DNA of 64,000 bases from Philodulcilactobacillus myokonensis (GCF_027923585.1 NZ_BRPL01000002.1:372001-436000); one strand, 5' to 3'. Counted from the first letter of the stretch, positions 25,144-34,333 are shown. Notes: generated from the letters alone by a model not told the origin. Translations and numbers: made by a program.

Positions 25144-25243
25144 CTAGATAATGTTAAAAAATGAAAATCAATTTTTTTAAAATCCATCCTTTTTATTCTT
25201 TTGACAAAATGGTACAATATCTTGTGTCAGTAAATTAAGATAG

Positions 25244-25261
25244 TACAACCGGTTGTATAAT
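25244..25261 (+). promoter_or_regulatory. pnuC promoter with perfect palindrome
   Basis: TACAACCGGTTGTA (25244-25257), a perfect 14-base palindrome, runs into the -10 TATAAT (25256-25261). This is a typical repressor position. An NAD-metabolism regulator is a natural guess for pnuC, but I cannot match the motif to one. Confidence 0.6.
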
Positions 25262-25292
25262 TTATAAAATGTTTTGAGGGAGATATTAAAAT

Positions 25293-26036
25293 ATGGGTAA
25301 TTATTTAAGATTCTTAATCCAACAACTGAAGGGATGGCCGAAAGCAAATTATTATTTATTTTACTTTAGTCTTGGATGCCAAATTATGACATTGGTTAAC
25401 CAGCCAATCACAATCTTAAGTATTTTAACATTTTTTGGAACTGAATTGGGTGTTTTATGTGTATTAGCAATCAATGCCGCTAAATCAATTAATGGTTGGT
25501 TAGGGATTATATCTGCAATCTGCATTATCATTACTAGTTTTGCGGCTACTAATTACTTAGCAATTGGCGAACAGTTAGCATATGTAATTACTTTAGACGT
25601 TCCAGTGCTTTTAAGTGCTAATTGGAACGTTAACATGGTTTCTAAAATTAGAAAATTCACTGGGAAAACATGGGTTTACGCATTATTGTTTACCGCCATT
25701 GCTTACTTTGTATCTGGATATGTAATTTCAACCTTTACTAATGATGGCAGACCTTGGGTAGATGCAATTAGTTTTTCAATTTCATTAACTGCTGGAATTA
25801 TCTGTTTCTTGAGATACAATAATCAGTACTTCTGGTGGCTAGCATCTGGAATTGCTCAAATGGTTCTATGGTTCATTTCATTTAAACAGGGTGCGGCTTC
25901 ATTAGCTATGTTTGTTAATAGTTCCATTTACATTATTAATGATATCTTAGCCTTCACCGTTTCACCATGGTACAATCAAAAAGAAAGACAACGGGTTGAA
26001 CAACAAGAAATAAATCGTGTTGGTCAACAACAATAA
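25293..26036 (+). CDS. pnuC: PnuC-family nicotinamide riboside/mononucleoside transporter
   Basis: 247 residues with about seven spans. Typical PnuC features are the N-terminal WPKANYYLFYFSLGCQ, the central FFGTELGVLCVLAINAAKSINGWLG (family substrate-pocket region), and the W-rich NQYFWWLASGIAQMVLWF before the last spans. It brings in an NAD precursor, probably nicotinamide riboside, by facilitated diffusion coupled to phosphorylation inside. The Gln/Arg-rich tail is cytosolic. ATG has GAGGGAGAT nine bases upstream. Single gene with operator-like palindrome at the promoter and terminator at 26058. Confidence 0.88.
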   Translation: MGNYLRFLIQQLKGWPKANYYLFYFSLGCQIMTLVNQPITILSILTFFGTELGVLCVLAINAAKSINGWLGIISAICIIITSFAATNYLAIGEQLAYVITLDVPVLLSANWNVNMVSKIRKFTGKTWVYALLFTAIAYFVSGYVISTFTNDGRPWVDAISFSISLTAGIICFLRYNNQYFWWLASGIAQMVLWFISFKQGAASLAMFVNSSIYIINDILAFTVSPWYNQKERQRVEQQEINRVGQQQ

Positions 26037-26057
26037 TTTTTAATTTAAATTAATGAA

Positions 26058-26094
26058 AAAATTCCCGAGTAATTATAAATTACCCGGGAATTTT
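26058..26094 (+). terminator. terminator of pnuC
   Basis: AAAATTCCCGAGTAAT / ATTACCCGGGAATTTT pair with one mismatch, followed by T residues. Confidence 0.85.
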
Positions 26095-26148
26095 GTAGAG
26101 AAAATAAGAATTAATTGTTAAAATTAATAATAACGAATTAAAAGGAAG

Positions 26149-26610
26149 ATGATTGGATTGGATCCAACGTTGCTTTCCGGGATCATTACCGCAGCGGTAA
26201 CTTTAATTACAGTCGTATGGGAATTACGTTCATCTGATCGTCGCGAACGTAATTTTTATTATGACCGTTATATCATTGAAGCAATTAATGATGCCTATCA
26301 ACGCTTAGATCATGTTGAAGAAAATTTTATTGATCGTCATAGCATGGATGAGAATGAAAAGCGCGATAATCAGCGGAATACTAAAAGTGATCTAAATGAA
26401 ATTATCACCAATCTAAGCGTGATTAGTGATACCGAATTGTATCGACAGATAATTAAATTTGCAAGGGACTTGAATTTAAGCTCTAAGGCGTTAGTTCGGC
26501 ATCAGATTGAATTAGAAGATTTTCGTAAAAAATGGCAGTACCGTTTTTCGAAAATTAGAGTAGGTATGATTTCATATCGAAATGAAATCTTTACTAAAAT
26601 GAAACGTTAG
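26149..26610 (+). CDS. hypothetical membrane-anchored coiled-coil protein
   Basis: 153 residues. One N-terminal span (about 7-24, LLSGIITAAVTLITVVW) is followed by a highly charged helical domain, RSSDRRERNFYYDRYIIEA and onwards, likely coiled coil in the cytosol. I do not recognise a family. The ATG at 26149 is one base from AAGGAAG, while an in-frame TTG at 26158 is ten bases away and may be the true start (removing three residues). It ends 30 bases before the first MFS gene and may belong to that operon. Confidence 0.6.
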   Translation: MIGLDPTLLSGIITAAVTLITVVWELRSSDRRERNFYYDRYIIEAINDAYQRLDHVEENFIDRHSMDENEKRDNQRNTKSDLNEIITNLSVISDTELYRQIIKFARDLNLSSKALVRHQIELEDFRKKWQYRFSKIRVGMISYRNEIFTKMKR

Positions 26611-26640
26611 TTAAAATAAAGGAAGCGATATTTAGTAATC

Positions 26641-27843
26641 ATGGATAAACATTGGCGCAAAAATTTGTGGGTGCTCTGGTTTGGAACTTTGATTGATGGA
26701 ATGGCTTTTAGTGAAGTGATTCCATTTTTATCTTTATACGTCAATCAACTAGGACGATATAGTAAGGGTGAACTATCAATCCTAAGTGGGGTTGTCTATG
26801 CAGCCTCATTTGTTATTGTTGCTGTGACAGCACCCATTTGGGGTCGTTTTGCCGATCGTCATGGTCGAAAACGAATGGTGTTGCAGACTAGCCTTGGTTC
26901 AGCCATTACACTTGGCTTAATGGGATTAGTTACTAACACTTGGCAATTAGTCCTATTAAGGACGATTCAGGGATTTTTTGCAGGTGTCATTCCAAATTCA
27001 ACGGCATTAGTTGCAGCTGAAACGCCAAAGAAACACGCTGGTTATGCAATGGGAATTATCACGACTGGATATATTGGTGGAACTTTAGTGGGTCCATTAT
27101 TAGGTGGGTTCCTAGCTAATATTTTTTCAATTCGGATTACATTCTTCATTACATCAGCAATGTTACTTTTCTCATTTGGCTTAACGTTCTTGATGGTGAA
27201 AGAAGATTTTCATGCACCAAAAAAGAAACAAAGTTTAAAATCACTATTTAACTTTCATCTTTTAAGGGGATTTACCAACGTTCGATTCATCAGGTGGATG
27301 CTAATTTCAACTGTAATCGTCCAAACCGGATTATTTACCATTTATCCAATCATTAGTCTATTCGTTAAAGATTTAATGCATAACCATGGCCCCATTACCG
27401 AGGTGGCTGGACTAATTGCGGCATTACCTGGGATGGCAATGTTCTTATCATCATCAACATGGGGTAAAATTAACGACCGCCATGGTGCATACCACACCTT
27501 AGTTGCTGGATTTATTTTATCCGCCATCTTTTACTTCCCACAGGGGTTAATTACCAGTATTTTGATTTTAGGAATTTTACGGTTCCTGGTTGGGATTTCA
27601 AATGCCGCCATTTATCCGACTATTCAAACGTTGATTGCGAAAGCTTCACCAACCTCAAAGACTGGGATGGCATTTAGTTTAAATCAATCTGCTCAAGCCA
27701 TTGGCGCGGTTTTAGGTTCACTCATTGGTGGAATTATTTCGAATTTATTTGGATACGGCGGCGTCTTTATTTTTAATACAATTATTTTGTTAATTAATTT
27801 ATTACTATTAGAATGGAAAGTGCCAGAATTAAAAAAGGAGTAA
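26641..27843 (+). CDS. MFS transporter, MdtG/PmrA-like (first of a pair)
   Basis: 400 residues, twelve spans. The motif A loop is WGRFADRHGRKRMVLQTSLG, motif C-like GGTLVGPLLGGFLAN lies in span five, and there is a second-half copy, STWGKINDRHGAYHTLVAG. This pattern fits small multidrug exporters such as MdtG/PmrA. It shares long stretches with the MFS gene at 28.3 kb, including the motif A loop and MAFSLNQSAQAIGAV near the end, so the two are tandem duplicates with one small gene between. ATG 26641 has only a distant GGAAG ribosome site. Confidence 0.87.
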   Translation: MDKHWRKNLWVLWFGTLIDGMAFSEVIPFLSLYVNQLGRYSKGELSILSGVVYAASFVIVAVTAPIWGRFADRHGRKRMVLQTSLGSAITLGLMGLVTNTWQLVLLRTIQGFFAGVIPNSTALVAAETPKKHAGYAMGIITTGYIGGTLVGPLLGGFLANIFSIRITFFITSAMLLFSFGLTFLMVKEDFHAPKKKQSLKSLFNFHLLRGFTNVRFIRWMLISTVIVQTGLFTIYPIISLFVKDLMHNHGPITEVAGLIAALPGMAMFLSSSTWGKINDRHGAYHTLVAGFILSAIFYFPQGLITSILILGILRFLVGISNAAIYPTIQTLIAKASPTSKTGMAFSLNQSAQAIGAVLGSLIGGIISNLFGYGGVFIFNTIILLINLLLLEWKVPELKKE

Positions 27844-27849
27844 TGATCA

Positions 27850-28266
27850 ATGAGTCGAAGACATAATTCTCATATTATTGAAGTGAGCGATGCTCATATT
27901 TCAGAAGATGTGCTCGCTAAACCAGCTTATCAAGTTAGTAAACCAGATTTAAAGAAGTTACTAGCACAAAGTCAATATAAATCAGAAAATCAGGGGATTT
28001 ATATTGCTAAATATTCATCCCACCATGAAAATGATGATACATACGATGCCATTGGCACCTATGATGATTATTTAGATCAAAGCATGAATGATTATTTAAA
28101 GCATTTTGATAATACCCGCGAAGCCGCTAAAAAGCATTTTCATCAGGAAATGACTGTTAGATATTTTATTGATGAATATATCGCATTGTTACACCGCAAA
28201 TTTGAAAATCATCAGGATCCAGATTCATTAGTAATGATTACAGCATATGAAAAGGAAATTGACTAA
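27850..28266 (+). CDS. hypothetical protein between two MFS genes
   Basis: 138 residues, soluble and acidic, rich in His, Asp, Tyr (for example KYSSHHENDDTYDAIGTYDDY). No membrane span or signal, and no family recognised. AAGGAG lies nine bases before the ATG and overlaps the end of the first MFS gene; the second MFS gene starts 30 bases downstream, so it is translated from the same mRNA. Position suggests a partner or regulator of the transporters, but nothing in the sequence proves that. Confidence 0.65.
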   Translation: MSRRHNSHIIEVSDAHISEDVLAKPAYQVSKPDLKKLLAQSQYKSENQGIYIAKYSSHHENDDTYDAIGTYDDYLDQSMNDYLKHFDNTREAAKKHFHQEMTVRYFIDEYIALLHRKFENHQDPDSLVMITAYEKEID

Positions 28267-28296
28267 TTAACCTTTTAATGATGAGAAGATGATAGT

Positions 28297-29499
28297 GTGA
28301 AACAAGGGGTTAATTGGCGTAGAAACCTATGGATCCTATTATTTGGAACGTTTATTACCGGAGTGGCATTTAATGAAATTATTCCATTTATGTCACTTTT
28401 TATTATCCAGTTAGGTCATTTTACGCACAATCAGCTTTCAATTTTGAGCGGGATTGTTTATGCCGCTTCTTTTTTTGTCGTTGCTTTTACGGCCCCGTTT
28501 TGGGGCGCATTTGCCGATCGGCATGGTCGAAAACGAATGATTTTACAAACGTCATTAGGATCAGCAGTTGTAATTGCTTTAATGGCGTTTGTCACAAATG
28601 TTGATCAGTTTATATTCTTGCGTTTCTTGCAGGGCGTTTTTGACGGTGTGATTCCAAATTCAATTGCGCTGGTTGCAACTGAAACACCGAAGAAACACGT
28701 TGAATGGGCGCTGAGTGTTCTATCAATTGGGTACGTTGGCGGAATGTTAATTGGACCCATTATTGGTGGCTATTTAGTTGCCATTTTCTCAATCCGTTTA
28801 ACATTTATTATTACTGGATTATTGTTATTTGCATTTTTTGGATTAAGTGCGTTGGCGGTAAAAGAAAATTTTACGCCACCGAAAAATTCAAAGAAAATGC
28901 ATTTTTCCATCCATGTTTTCAGACGGTTTCCAAAGCCACGGTTCATAATGTGGATGCTAATTACAACCATCAGTATTCAAATTTGTATTAATTTGATTTT
29001 TCCAATTATCACTTTATTTGTTAAACAGTTGATGCATAATCAAGGCCCCATTTCCCAAGTAGCTGGAATTATTTCGGCCTTACCAGGGATTGCAATGGTG
29101 ATGACATCTACTCCCATGGGCAAGTATGGTGAAAATCATGGAACTGGAAAGGTATTAATGCTCGGTTTTTGGATTGGCATTATTTTTTACTTTCCACAGG
29201 GATTTGCAACTGGGGTATGGATGCTCGGTTTATTTAGATTCTTAAATGGAATTTCTAATGCAGCCTTGTTTCCGGCCATCCAAACCTTATTGGCGAAGAA
29301 TACGCCCCAGCAATCAACCGGGATGGCATTTAGCTTAAATCAATCTGCTCAGGCAATTGGGGCAGTGATTGGCGCAACTTTTGGTGGCTTGATATCTAAT
29401 TTATTAGGCTACCGAGGTGTCTTTTTCTGTGCTGGCATTATTTTAATAATTAATTTAATTTTATTGAAACTATTCGTTCCTGAATTGAAAAAGGAATAA
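28297..29499 (+). CDS. MFS transporter, MdtG/PmrA-like (second of a pair)
   Basis: 400 residues, the same length as the first copy and with the same layout: FWGAFADRHGRKRMILQTSLG in loop 2-3, GGMLIGPIIGGYLVAIFSIRLTF, and MAFSLNQSAQAIGAVIGATF near the end. The central cytoplasmic loop (KENFTPPKNSKKMHFS) differs most between the copies. GTG start at 28297 with GAGAAG eight bases upstream. Last gene of the 26.1-29.5 kb operon. Whether the two work separately or as a pair cannot be told from sequence; the drug or metabolite is unknown. Confidence 0.87.
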   Translation: MKQGVNWRRNLWILLFGTFITGVAFNEIIPFMSLFIIQLGHFTHNQLSILSGIVYAASFFVVAFTAPFWGAFADRHGRKRMILQTSLGSAVVIALMAFVTNVDQFIFLRFLQGVFDGVIPNSIALVATETPKKHVEWALSVLSIGYVGGMLIGPIIGGYLVAIFSIRLTFIITGLLLFAFFGLSALAVKENFTPPKNSKKMHFSIHVFRRFPKPRFIMWMLITTISIQICINLIFPIITLFVKQLMHNQGPISQVAGIISALPGIAMVMTSTPMGKYGENHGTGKVLMLGFWIGIIFYFPQGFATGVWMLGLFRFLNGISNAALFPAIQTLLAKNTPQQSTGMAFSLNQSAQAIGAVIGATFGGLISNLLGYRGVFFCAGIILIINLILLKLFVPELKKE

Positions 29500-29545
29500 A
29501 AATAGCCATTGGTGATTACATGAAAAATCATCAATGGTTATTTTT
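29498..29545. terminator. bidirectional terminator
   Basis: Twenty-base arms AAAAATAGCCATTGGTGATT and its near complement (29526-29545), with two mismatches, between converging MFS and permease genes. Confidence 0.9.
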
Positions 29546-29547
29546 TA

Positions 29548-30927
29548 CTAGTTATTTGTTTCTTTTGAATCGTACTTAACAAAGTAAATGACTGTCATTA
29601 CAACCAAGAAAATAATTCCAATAATTAATGGAATTCTAGTTTCAGAATTGAATAACATGAATACTAAAGCTAAGAATAAAAAGAATAATGTCACGTAATT
29701 GGAAATTGGTGATAATGGCATCTTGAATGGGTGGTTCTTAAGTAATTCCGGATGTAATTTACGGAATCTAATTTGTGAAATCAAAATGACAATCCAAGGG
29801 ACCATTCCAGGTAATACACTTGAACTGTAAACATTGACGAAAATGGCGTTCGCATTTTTATAAAAAATTGGCAAAATTAAATTTAATAATACCCCAATAA
29901 AAATACCAACGGACATTAAAATGACGGGATAGTATGGAACCCCGTGTTTATTCAATTTAAGAAATTTTTGTGGTAATTTATGATCCTTTGCTAGTAAGTA
30001 GATCATACGACTGGCACTATAAATTCCCGAATTAGAACCTGATAAAGCAGCAGTGATAACAACAAAGTTAATTAAACCAGCCGCAAAAGTAATTCCAATC
30101 TTAGCAAATGTTTCAACAAATGGTGATCCGATTTGACCGATTTCGTTCCATGGGTAAATACTTAAAATGACGAAAATTGCACCAATGTAAAAAATAAGAA
30201 TTCGGCCTAATGTTGACTGAATTGCTTTGACAAGGGTGTGCTTAGGATCCTCAGCTTCACCAGCAGTAACCCCAATTAATTCAATTCCTTGATATGAAGC
30301 TAGAACGATGGCAAGTGCGAATGCAAACCCTTTAAACCCACCGGTAAAGAAACCATGGGTCCAAAGGTTACTGATGCCCACTGGATGCATGTGATTACCA
30401 AATCCAAAGATAATTACGCCTAAACCTAAAATGATCATAATGATGATGGTAACAACTTTAATAAAGGCAAACCAGTATTCAAGATCACCAAAGGTACTAA
30501 CTGAAATTAAATTAGCTAAACATAAAAAGACAATTGCAATAAATCCTGGAATCCAACCGGGTAAGTTTGGCCACCAATAATTAAAATAAGTTCCAATTGC
30601 AATGACTTCACTCATACCCACAACAATGTATTGAAAAATATTTGCCCAGGCAGTTAGATAACCAAAGACCGGATGCATATAGTGACTAGCAAATTGGGCA
30701 AATGAACCGGTAATGGGGTGAACATATAGCATTTCACCTAGTGCTCGCATAACTAGATATAAAAAGAGGCCAGCAAGGGCATAATCAATTAAGACTGACG
30801 GTCCCGTCCAACCAATGGTAGATGCAGATCCCTTGAAGAGGCCAACCCCAATGGTTCCACCTAGCGCAATCATCTGCATGTGTCTAGAACTAAGCTTTCT
30901 TTCTAATTTCTGTTTCTGAATTATCAA
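29548..30927 (-). CDS. APC-superfamily amino acid permease
   Basis: 459 residues, twelve spans. Hallmarks of the AAT family: KLSSRHMQMIALGGTIGVGLF at the start of span one, GPSVLIDYALAGLFLYLVMRALGEM, SYQGIELIGVTAGEAEDPKHT and SGSNSGIYSASRMIYLLAKD. Substrate is an amino acid, possibly proline, GABA or an aromatic residue; this cannot be decided. The start is uncertain: the TTG at 30927 is only three bases from GAGAT, and the next in-frame codon pair includes an ATT at better spacing. Single leftward gene. Confidence 0.88.
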   Translation of the reverse strand: MIIQKQKLERKLSSRHMQMIALGGTIGVGLFKGSASTIGWTGPSVLIDYALAGLFLYLVMRALGEMLYVHPITGSFAQFASHYMHPVFGYLTAWANIFQYIVVGMSEVIAIGTYFNYWWPNLPGWIPGFIAIVFLCLANLISVSTFGDLEYWFAFIKVVTIIIMIILGLGVIIFGFGNHMHPVGISNLWTHGFFTGGFKGFAFALAIVLASYQGIELIGVTAGEAEDPKHTLVKAIQSTLGRILIFYIGAIFVILSIYPWNEIGQIGSPFVETFAKIGITFAAGLINFVVITAALSGSNSGIYSASRMIYLLAKDHKLPQKFLKLNKHGVPYYPVILMSVGIFIGVLLNLILPIFYKNANAIFVNVYSSSVLPGMVPWIVILISQIRFRKLHPELLKNHPFKMPLSPISNYVTLFFLFLALVFMLFNSETRIPLIIGIIFLVVMTVIYFVKYDSKETNN

Positions 30928-31029
30928 ACATCTCTTTTCAAACGATTTTGTATATTGTTTTTATACATATGTTTATGTAAACTATACATTATGCTTATAT
31001 ATTATAGCTGAAAAAGGATAAAGACGCAA

Positions 31030-31058
31030 AAAAAGCTGGAATTATTTTCCAGCTTTTT
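31030..31058 (-). terminator. terminator of the 31.1 kb SDR gene
   Basis: Perfect arms AAAAAGCTGGAA / TTCCAGCTTTTT, loop of five, T-run on the minus strand, 20 bases past the stop codon. Confidence 0.9.
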
Positions 31059-31078
31059 TACTTTGGTTAAATTTTAAT

Positions 31079-31720
31079 TTAGTAAAATGATGGTTTGGCG
31101 TAGTAAGTATTTGGTTCACCAACGCCTAAACTAGCGTGTTGGTACTTAGGTTCATCATCACAAATAATATTATAAATTAATTTAGCAACCGCTTGTCTTG
31201 TTACTTGAGCTGATTTTAGTGGTTGGTCAGGAGTTGTTAATTCGTAATTTTCATCACCATTTTTGTTATATAGCCAGGTTGGTCTTAACATGGTGTAATT
31301 TAAATCAGAATTTTGAACAACCTTAGCAGTGCCAGCGTGTTTTTGAATCGAACCATCCAGCATCGCTTGATTCCATTGACCAAACTTGCCGGGAACTTCG
31401 TTACAAATTCCCAAAATATTTACACAGATAATTCTTTTAACACTGGATGCATCCATTGCTTTAACAATTGTTTGAGTAGCTGATTTAGAACTCATATTAT
31501 CAACTAAAACATAATCAACGCCGCTCATGGCTTGTTTTAATGAATTAAAATCATTGAAATCACCGTCAAAAACAGTTTCTCTAGCATTATCACTAACGTT
31601 GATTCTTTGCTTCCCATTTCTTGCTAATAAATTCAATTGAACATCACTATGATTTAATAATTGGTCAGTGACCATGCCAGCAATTTGGCCAGCCGCACCT
31701 AAAATTAATACCTTTGTCAT
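31079..31720 (-). CDS. NmrA/atypical SDR NAD(P)-binding protein
   Basis: 213 residues, single Rossmann-type domain opening VLILGAAGQIAGMVTDQLL with the atypical SDR GxxGxxA/G fingerprint, then GDFNDFNSLKQAMSGVDYV and YTMLRPTWLYN (the active-site-equivalent YTxxRP segment). The usual Tyr-x3-Lys of classical SDRs is absent, as is common in this subgroup, where members act as quinone reductases or redox sensors. A related gene is at 42.8 kb. Single-gene unit, leftward, between two clear terminators. Confidence 0.83.
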   Translation of the reverse strand: MTKVLILGAAGQIAGMVTDQLLNHSDVQLNLLARNGKQRINVSDNARETVFDGDFNDFNSLKQAMSGVDYVLVDNMSSKSATQTIVKAMDASSVKRIICVNILGICNEVPGKFGQWNQAMLDGSIQKHAGTAKVVQNSDLNYTMLRPTWLYNKNGDENYELTTPDQPLKSAQVTRQAVAKLIYNIICDDEPKYQHASLGVGEPNTYYAKPSFY

Positions 31721-31779
31721 TTGAATTCACTTCTTTCGTCTTTTCATTCATTATAAAATGAAAAAATGCAAAATAAAAA

Positions 31780-31806
31780 GAAAGGCCTCAAATAATAAGG
31801 CCTTTC
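31780..31806 (-). terminator. terminator of the BcrA-like ABC operon
   Basis: Perfect arms GAAAGGCCT / AGGCCTTTC with a nine-base loop and T-rich minus-strand tail, ten bases past the last permease stop. Confidence 0.85.
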
Positions 31807-31816
31807 CTAATTAATA

Positions 31817-32569
31817 TTAACGGTTAAATTTTCTCACTTTGAAAACGAACCAGTCAATCAAGAATATAATGATTGAATAGGTAATCGTTCCCTTAATCAT
31901 ACCTGGTAGATACGTTCTGGTCATCATATGGGTAACCGGATTGGTGAATACTTCTTGAATCATTAAGAAATTGAATGGGCTAAATCTTAAGAAACGGTAG
32001 AAGTAAAGGAGGAACATTAAAATTGCACATACCAAGTAAAAGAGGTACATAATAGCAATACTTCCGGAAATTGAAGACCATTTATTCTTAAATAAATTAC
32101 TAATTAAAATAATAATTAATGAAGTGTAGAGGCAAAATAGAATGCTACCCACAACGGTTGCCATGATTTTTTCAACCGATGCACTATCAACATGCACCGA
32201 ACGCATCAATAACTTATGGACAATAAATGTTGATACAAGTGCGGTTAAAAGTAAATAAATGTATAGAAGTGCTAATCCAAAAATCCGTGCAATGAAAACT
32301 TGGCTCTTGGAATGGTGCTCTAATGATTTAGTGATTAATGATCGATTCTCATTAGCACCAAACCAAATACTAGCGGCAATAAACATAATCATTGAAATGA
32401 CATTGCCAGCACCACCCAGCGTTTGGACGAATTGGAGTGGCATTAAAATATGGGTTGCGTCACTAGCAATCCCAATAATAATAACGTATAGAGCTAAAAG
32501 CGGGATGATAATTTTAGTTGCCTTATATCCAGACACCGTTTTAAACTCTTGTTTTAATAATGAAAGCAA
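31817..32569 (-). CDS. ABC-2 type permease (BcrB/LanE-like)
   Basis: 250 residues with six spans and the N-terminal LLKQEFKTVSGYKATKIIIP typical of ABC-2 permeases, in which a cytosolic segment precedes the first span. TTG start with AAGGAG eight bases upstream. Last gene of a three-gene leftward operon (ATPase, permease, permease) laid out like lantibiotic immunity FEG or bacitracin-resistance systems. Likely moves a peptide antibiotic or a lipid away from the membrane. Confidence 0.8.
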   Translation of the reverse strand: MLSLLKQEFKTVSGYKATKIIIPLLALYVIIIGIASDATHILMPLQFVQTLGGAGNVISMIMFIAASIWFGANENRSLITKSLEHHSKSQVFIARIFGLALLYIYLLLTALVSTFIVHKLLMRSVHVDSASVEKIMATVVGSILFCLYTSLIIILISNLFKNKWSSISGSIAIMYLFYLVCAILMFLLYFYRFLRFSPFNFLMIQEVFTNPVTHMMTRTYLPGMIKGTITYSIIIFLIDWFVFKVRKFNR

Positions 32570-32618
32570 TTTGAAATCTCCTTAGATGTTTTGATAATTA
32601 ATCACATTATATCATAGA

Positions 32619-33383
32619 TTAGATGTTTTTATGGTTAAAAATTAAAACGGATAGCCATAGAAAAATAATTCCGTAGACAACGGCAGCAATGGATAGTTCT
32701 AAGTTACTTAGTTGGGTTAAATTTGAAAAGTTGCCGGCACTAATTTGAAAGTTGATCATCAAAATATTGAATGGATTCCATTTAGCCCAATCCATCACGT
32801 TCCACTTAACAAATGCACCATCAGAAATCAATGCAATCAATTTTGAAAGATACATGGTGATGACACCGATGGTAACGGCTAAATTAGGCCCCTTGGCAAT
32901 CATACTGATTAAAAGAACGGCTGGCAAAAGGATGATTAAGTATAAAATATTACTAAGCATTAAAGTGCCGATGGAATGCCACATAAATGATGTAATTTGA
33001 AAATTACCAAAGCCAATTAGGCAGATAATGGTGGTAACAATCCAGCTAACTAAGTTAAAAACAATATAAATGAAAATTAGATTAATTACTTTGCTAAAGA
33101 ATACTTTAGTTCTTGAGAACTGTCTTGATAACAGTAATTTAATTGTGCCAGTAGAATATTCCTTTGTAATTGTCGATGCGGTGATAATTACCATAATCAA
33201 ACTAATAATGTTAAATGGGGATTGGGTAAATCCTTCGTTAGCAATTAGGTCGGCACCAGTCAAGCCACTTTTTTTAGCAATTAGGGCACAAATGATCACC
33301 CAAACGATGATAAATAAATTCCAACCGATAAAACTTTTACGGTGACTCTCTTTAAAAATCTCTTGTCTTATTAGTGAAAACAT
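32619..33383 (-). CDS. ABC-2 type permease
   Basis: 254 residues, six spans, with the N-terminus MFSLIRQEIFKESHRKSFIG and the family's TITKEYSTGTIKLLLSRQFSRTKV segment (the EYxxGTxKLLLS pattern common to ABC-2 subunits). Starts one base after the ATPase stop codon with GGAGC upstream, so translation is coupled. Pairs with the second permease, giving a heterodimeric membrane part. Confidence 0.83.
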   Translation of the reverse strand: MFSLIRQEIFKESHRKSFIGWNLFIIVWVIICALIAKKSGLTGADLIANEGFTQSPFNIISLIMVIITASTITKEYSTGTIKLLLSRQFSRTKVFFSKVINLIFIYIVFNLVSWIVTTIICLIGFGNFQITSFMWHSIGTLMLSNILYLIILLPAVLLISMIAKGPNLAVTIGVITMYLSKLIALISDGAFVKWNVMDWAKWNPFNILMINFQISAGNFSNLTQLSNLELSIAAVVYGIIFLWLSVLIFNHKNI

Positions 33384-33384
33384 T

Positions 33385-34293
33385 TTATTGCTCCTTTTGA
33401 TTAGAATTTTTAGTGATTAAATTCAGCAATGATTCTTCAAGGTTTGCATGGGATTCCTGAACACTTAAAATTTTAATTTTGTTCTTAACAAGAATTGTCA
33501 TGATTTGATTTAAAATATCATCATGATCCTTAATTTGAATCGTTTTATCTTCCATTTTAGCTTGAATATCATTCTTTTGGAGTGTATGGATAGCCATCAG
33601 ATTGTTTTCAGTTTTAACATTGATGAAAGTTCCTTGTGATGACAAGAAATTATGGGCAGAGGCTTGTTCTTCAATCTGACCATGGTTAATCACAACGTAA
33701 TAATCAGCAATTCGTTCTAATTCGTCTAGCAGGTGGCTAGAAATTAAAATACTAATTCCACGTTTAGCAAAGTTCAAAAGCAATTGCCGTAAATCACGGG
33801 TTGCTTCTGGATCTAATCCATTCATGGGTTCATCAAGAATTAAAAGTTTGGGATGATTTAAAAGGGTCAATGCAATTCCCATCCTTTGTTTCATTCCTAA
33901 TGAGTATTTTTTAACCTTTTGATCAACAAAATTTTCAATTTGGGTATCATGAATAATTTCATGAATAGTTCGCTTGCTTGTTTTGGAATCCTTAAACAGT
34001 TGAAGGTGTTGTCTGCCCGTTAGATTAGGGTAAAAAGCAGGGGTTTCAATCATGCTACCAACATCTTTTAAACCATCACGGTGGTGGTTAGTTAATTGAT
34101 AGTCATTAATTTTGATTAATCCTGATGAGTAGTTGATTAAACCAACAATTGATTTCATAATGGTTGATTTACCAGCACCATTGGGACCGATGAGTCCAAC
34201 AATACTTCCCGGTTTAATATTAAAACTAATATTATGTAGGATTTGTTTTCTTCCATAATATTGATTTAAATTTTTAATTTCTAGTATATTCAT
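33385..34293 (-). CDS. ABC transporter ATPase, BcrA/LanF-like
   Basis: 302 residues. Walker A GLIGPNGAGKST (about 33-44), signature region YSLGMKQRMGIAL, Walker B LLILDEPMNGLDP, H-loop SSHLLDELE. In the Q-loop position the sequence reads GSMIETPAFYPNLTG, with Glu in place of Gln; this E-loop is a known mark of lantibiotic immunity (LanF) and bacitracin-resistance ATPases. The C-terminal extension after residue 215 is also usual there. No lantibiotic gene is adjacent. ATG lies 13 bases from AAGGAG, rather far; in-frame ATA codons sit at better spacing. Confidence 0.87.
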   Translation of the reverse strand: MNILEIKNLNQYYGRKQILHNISFNIKPGSIVGLIGPNGAGKSTIMKSIVGLINYSSGLIKINDYQLTNHHRDGLKDVGSMIETPAFYPNLTGRQHLQLFKDSKTSKRTIHEIIHDTQIENFVDQKVKKYSLGMKQRMGIALTLLNHPKLLILDEPMNGLDPEATRDLRQLLLNFAKRGISILISSHLLDELERIADYYVVINHGQIEEQASAHNFLSSQGTFINVKTENNLMAIHTLQKNDIQAKMEDKTIQIKDHDDILNQIMTILVKNKIKILSVQESHANLEESLLNLITKNSNQKEQ

Positions 34294-34333
34294 GGTGGTT
34301 ATTATAAATCTCCTTAATATATGATTTATTTAT

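Noticed and set aside
30972-30983. GTTTATGTAAAC-like dyad upstream of the amino acid permease
   Set aside because: Short arms in very AT-rich DNA, position relative to any promoter unclear.
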